64,000 nucleotides of DNA from JACDAN01 sp963721345 (GTDB lineage Bacteria; Actinomycetota; Thermoleophilia; Gaiellales; Gaiellaceae): contig CAVRIT010000001.1 of assembly GCA_963721345.1 (NCBI GenBank), positions 1,674,001-1,738,000 on the forward strand, written 5' to 3'. The translations under genes and the position numbers were made by a program. How positions within the stretch are numbered: position 1 is the first letter of the stretch; each line of letters starts with the position of its first letter. Positions 63,552 through 64,000 of this stretch are shown in pieces. The notes below the pieces were generated by a model, which did not search any database, was not told the DNA's origin, and worked only from the letters and a program-made list of their open reading frames with translations.

Positions 63552-63758
63552 CTACTGCGGTGGGCGCTGGGAGACCTGCGCGTCCGACGGACGCATGAGC
63601 GTGTACACGAGCAGGCCGACGAACGGGATGAGCAGCATGATGATCGCCCACGCCGACTTCGCCGCGGTGGTGAGATCCTGGCGCCGCCAGACGTCCATCA
63701 CCGCGCGTACCCAGAGGACGAGGAAGAAGACGAGGATCGCCCCGATCAGGAGCTCCAT
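63552..63758 (-). CDS. Small membrane protein, PLDc_N-like
   Basis: Intact, 68 residues from ATG 63758. Two hydrophobic helices (LLIGAILVFFLVLWVRAVMD, AWAIIMLLIPFVGLLVYTLM) separated by a basic loop, a pattern matching the phospholipase-D N-terminal-like domain found as a stand-alone membrane protein in actinobacteria. The longer frame to 63803 would add 15 residues without similarity. Function unknown; it is probably a membrane accessory protein. Confidence 0.72.
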   Translation of the reverse strand: MELLIGAILVFFLVLWVRAVMDVWRRQDLTTAAKSAWAIIMLLIPFVGLLVYTLMRPSDAQVSQRPPQ

Positions 63759-63800
63759 GAAACCCACAGCGTCGATCGTAGCCGGGTTGCGCCGCCGGGG

Positions 63801-63806
63801 CACAAT
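63801..63806 (+). promoter_or_regulatory. Weak candidate -10 box, leaderless start
   Basis: CACAAT, six bases, then GTG 63813. Confidence 0.3.
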
Positions 63807-63812
63807 CGAACC

Positions 63813-64000
63813 GTGAGCACCCGCGTTCTCTCGCCCGTCCTCGTCGGGCGCCAGGAGGAGCTGTCCAAGCTCGAGGACGCCCTGCTCGCCGCCAACCGCG
63901 GCGACGGGCGCTTCGTGCTTCTCGGCGGCGAGGCCGGGATCGGCAAGACCCGGCTCGCGCGCGAGCTCGCGCGGCGGGCGACGAAGCTCGGCGGCGACGT
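63813..64000 (+). CDS. AAA-ATPase/LuxR-type regulator, 3' partial
   Basis: Only 62 codons are in the window. They show PVLVGRQEELSKLEDALLAA and FVLLGGEAGIGKTRLARELA, the latter a Walker A loop (GEAGIGKT) in the context of AAA_16/STAND ATPases. Proteins with this N-terminus are often large LuxR-type transcription regulators or guanylate-cyclase-like signal proteins, but the C-terminal part that would decide this lies outside. GTG 63813 follows a weak -10 box. Family at the ATPase level is clear; the effector domain is unknown. Confidence 0.7.
   Translation, partial: MSTRVLSPVLVGRQEELSKLEDALLAANRGDGRFVLLGGEAGIGKTRLARELARRATKLGGD

Overview
The window is high-GC DNA that looks like an actinobacterial chromosome. 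Three things suggest this: the coenzyme F420 genes, many start codons with a TANNNT box only 6-10 bases upstream (leaderless transcription), and GTG starts in GTGA/ATGA overlaps. A Thermoleophilia-like (Gaiellales/Solirubrobacterales) source is my inference; there is no rRNA to prove it. I saw no tRNA, rRNA, CRISPR array, transposase or phage gene.

Layout. 1-46 kb is one large surface-glycan locus. It holds a phosphoglycosyltransferase (cut by the window start), about eighteen GT2/GT4 glycosyltransferases, two Gmd-like dehydratases, RmlC/RmlD and other sugar-nucleotide SDRs, several methyltransferases, a sulfotransferase, an ATP-grasp enzyme, a HAD-methyltransferase fusion, a GH84 glycosidase, a Wzx-type flippase, two ArnT-like membrane glycosyltransferases, and a Wzm/Wzt ABC exporter. 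The heme genes hemE and hemH lie between wzm and wzt. 46-49 kb carries an HD-GYP response regulator and a PolX-like protein. 49.1-53.4 kb is an F420 operon (cofC, cofD, npdG, cofE, then an unknown gene). 53.4-57.1 kb has a second HD-GYP regulator, an intergenic cluster of DnaA-box-like sequences, and an MMPL transporter. 57-60.3 kb is a second small glycan patch (oxidoreductase, glycosyltransferase, RmlC-like cupin). 60.3-64 kb is miscellaneous: membrane proteins, a YciI-like protein, a DMT transporter, a K+-channel-like protein, a secreted protein, and the start of an AAA/LuxR-type regulator cut by the window end.

Sequence quality. From about 8.8 to 37.7 kb, and sporadically beyond, conserved proteins are spread over two or three reading frames. 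Most breaks I resolved are single-base insertions; a few are deletions (cofE, 60.65 kb). They hit core genes such as hemH and cofE, so sequence error is more likely than gene decay. I annotate each such gene once over its full span. The type CDS is used for genes that are intact, have one or two breaks, or have breaks that cancel out and leave one open frame (37.4 kb); pseudogene is used for the more broken ones.

How it works together. Sugar nucleotides are made by Gmd/Rml-type enzymes and polymerised on a lipid carrier by the glycosyltransferases. The glycan is decorated by methyl- and sulfotransferases and exported by a flippase and/or the ABC exporter. Several proteins share a coiled-coil tail ending in a Trp/Phe-Arg motif, present both as stand-alone small genes and as fused tails.
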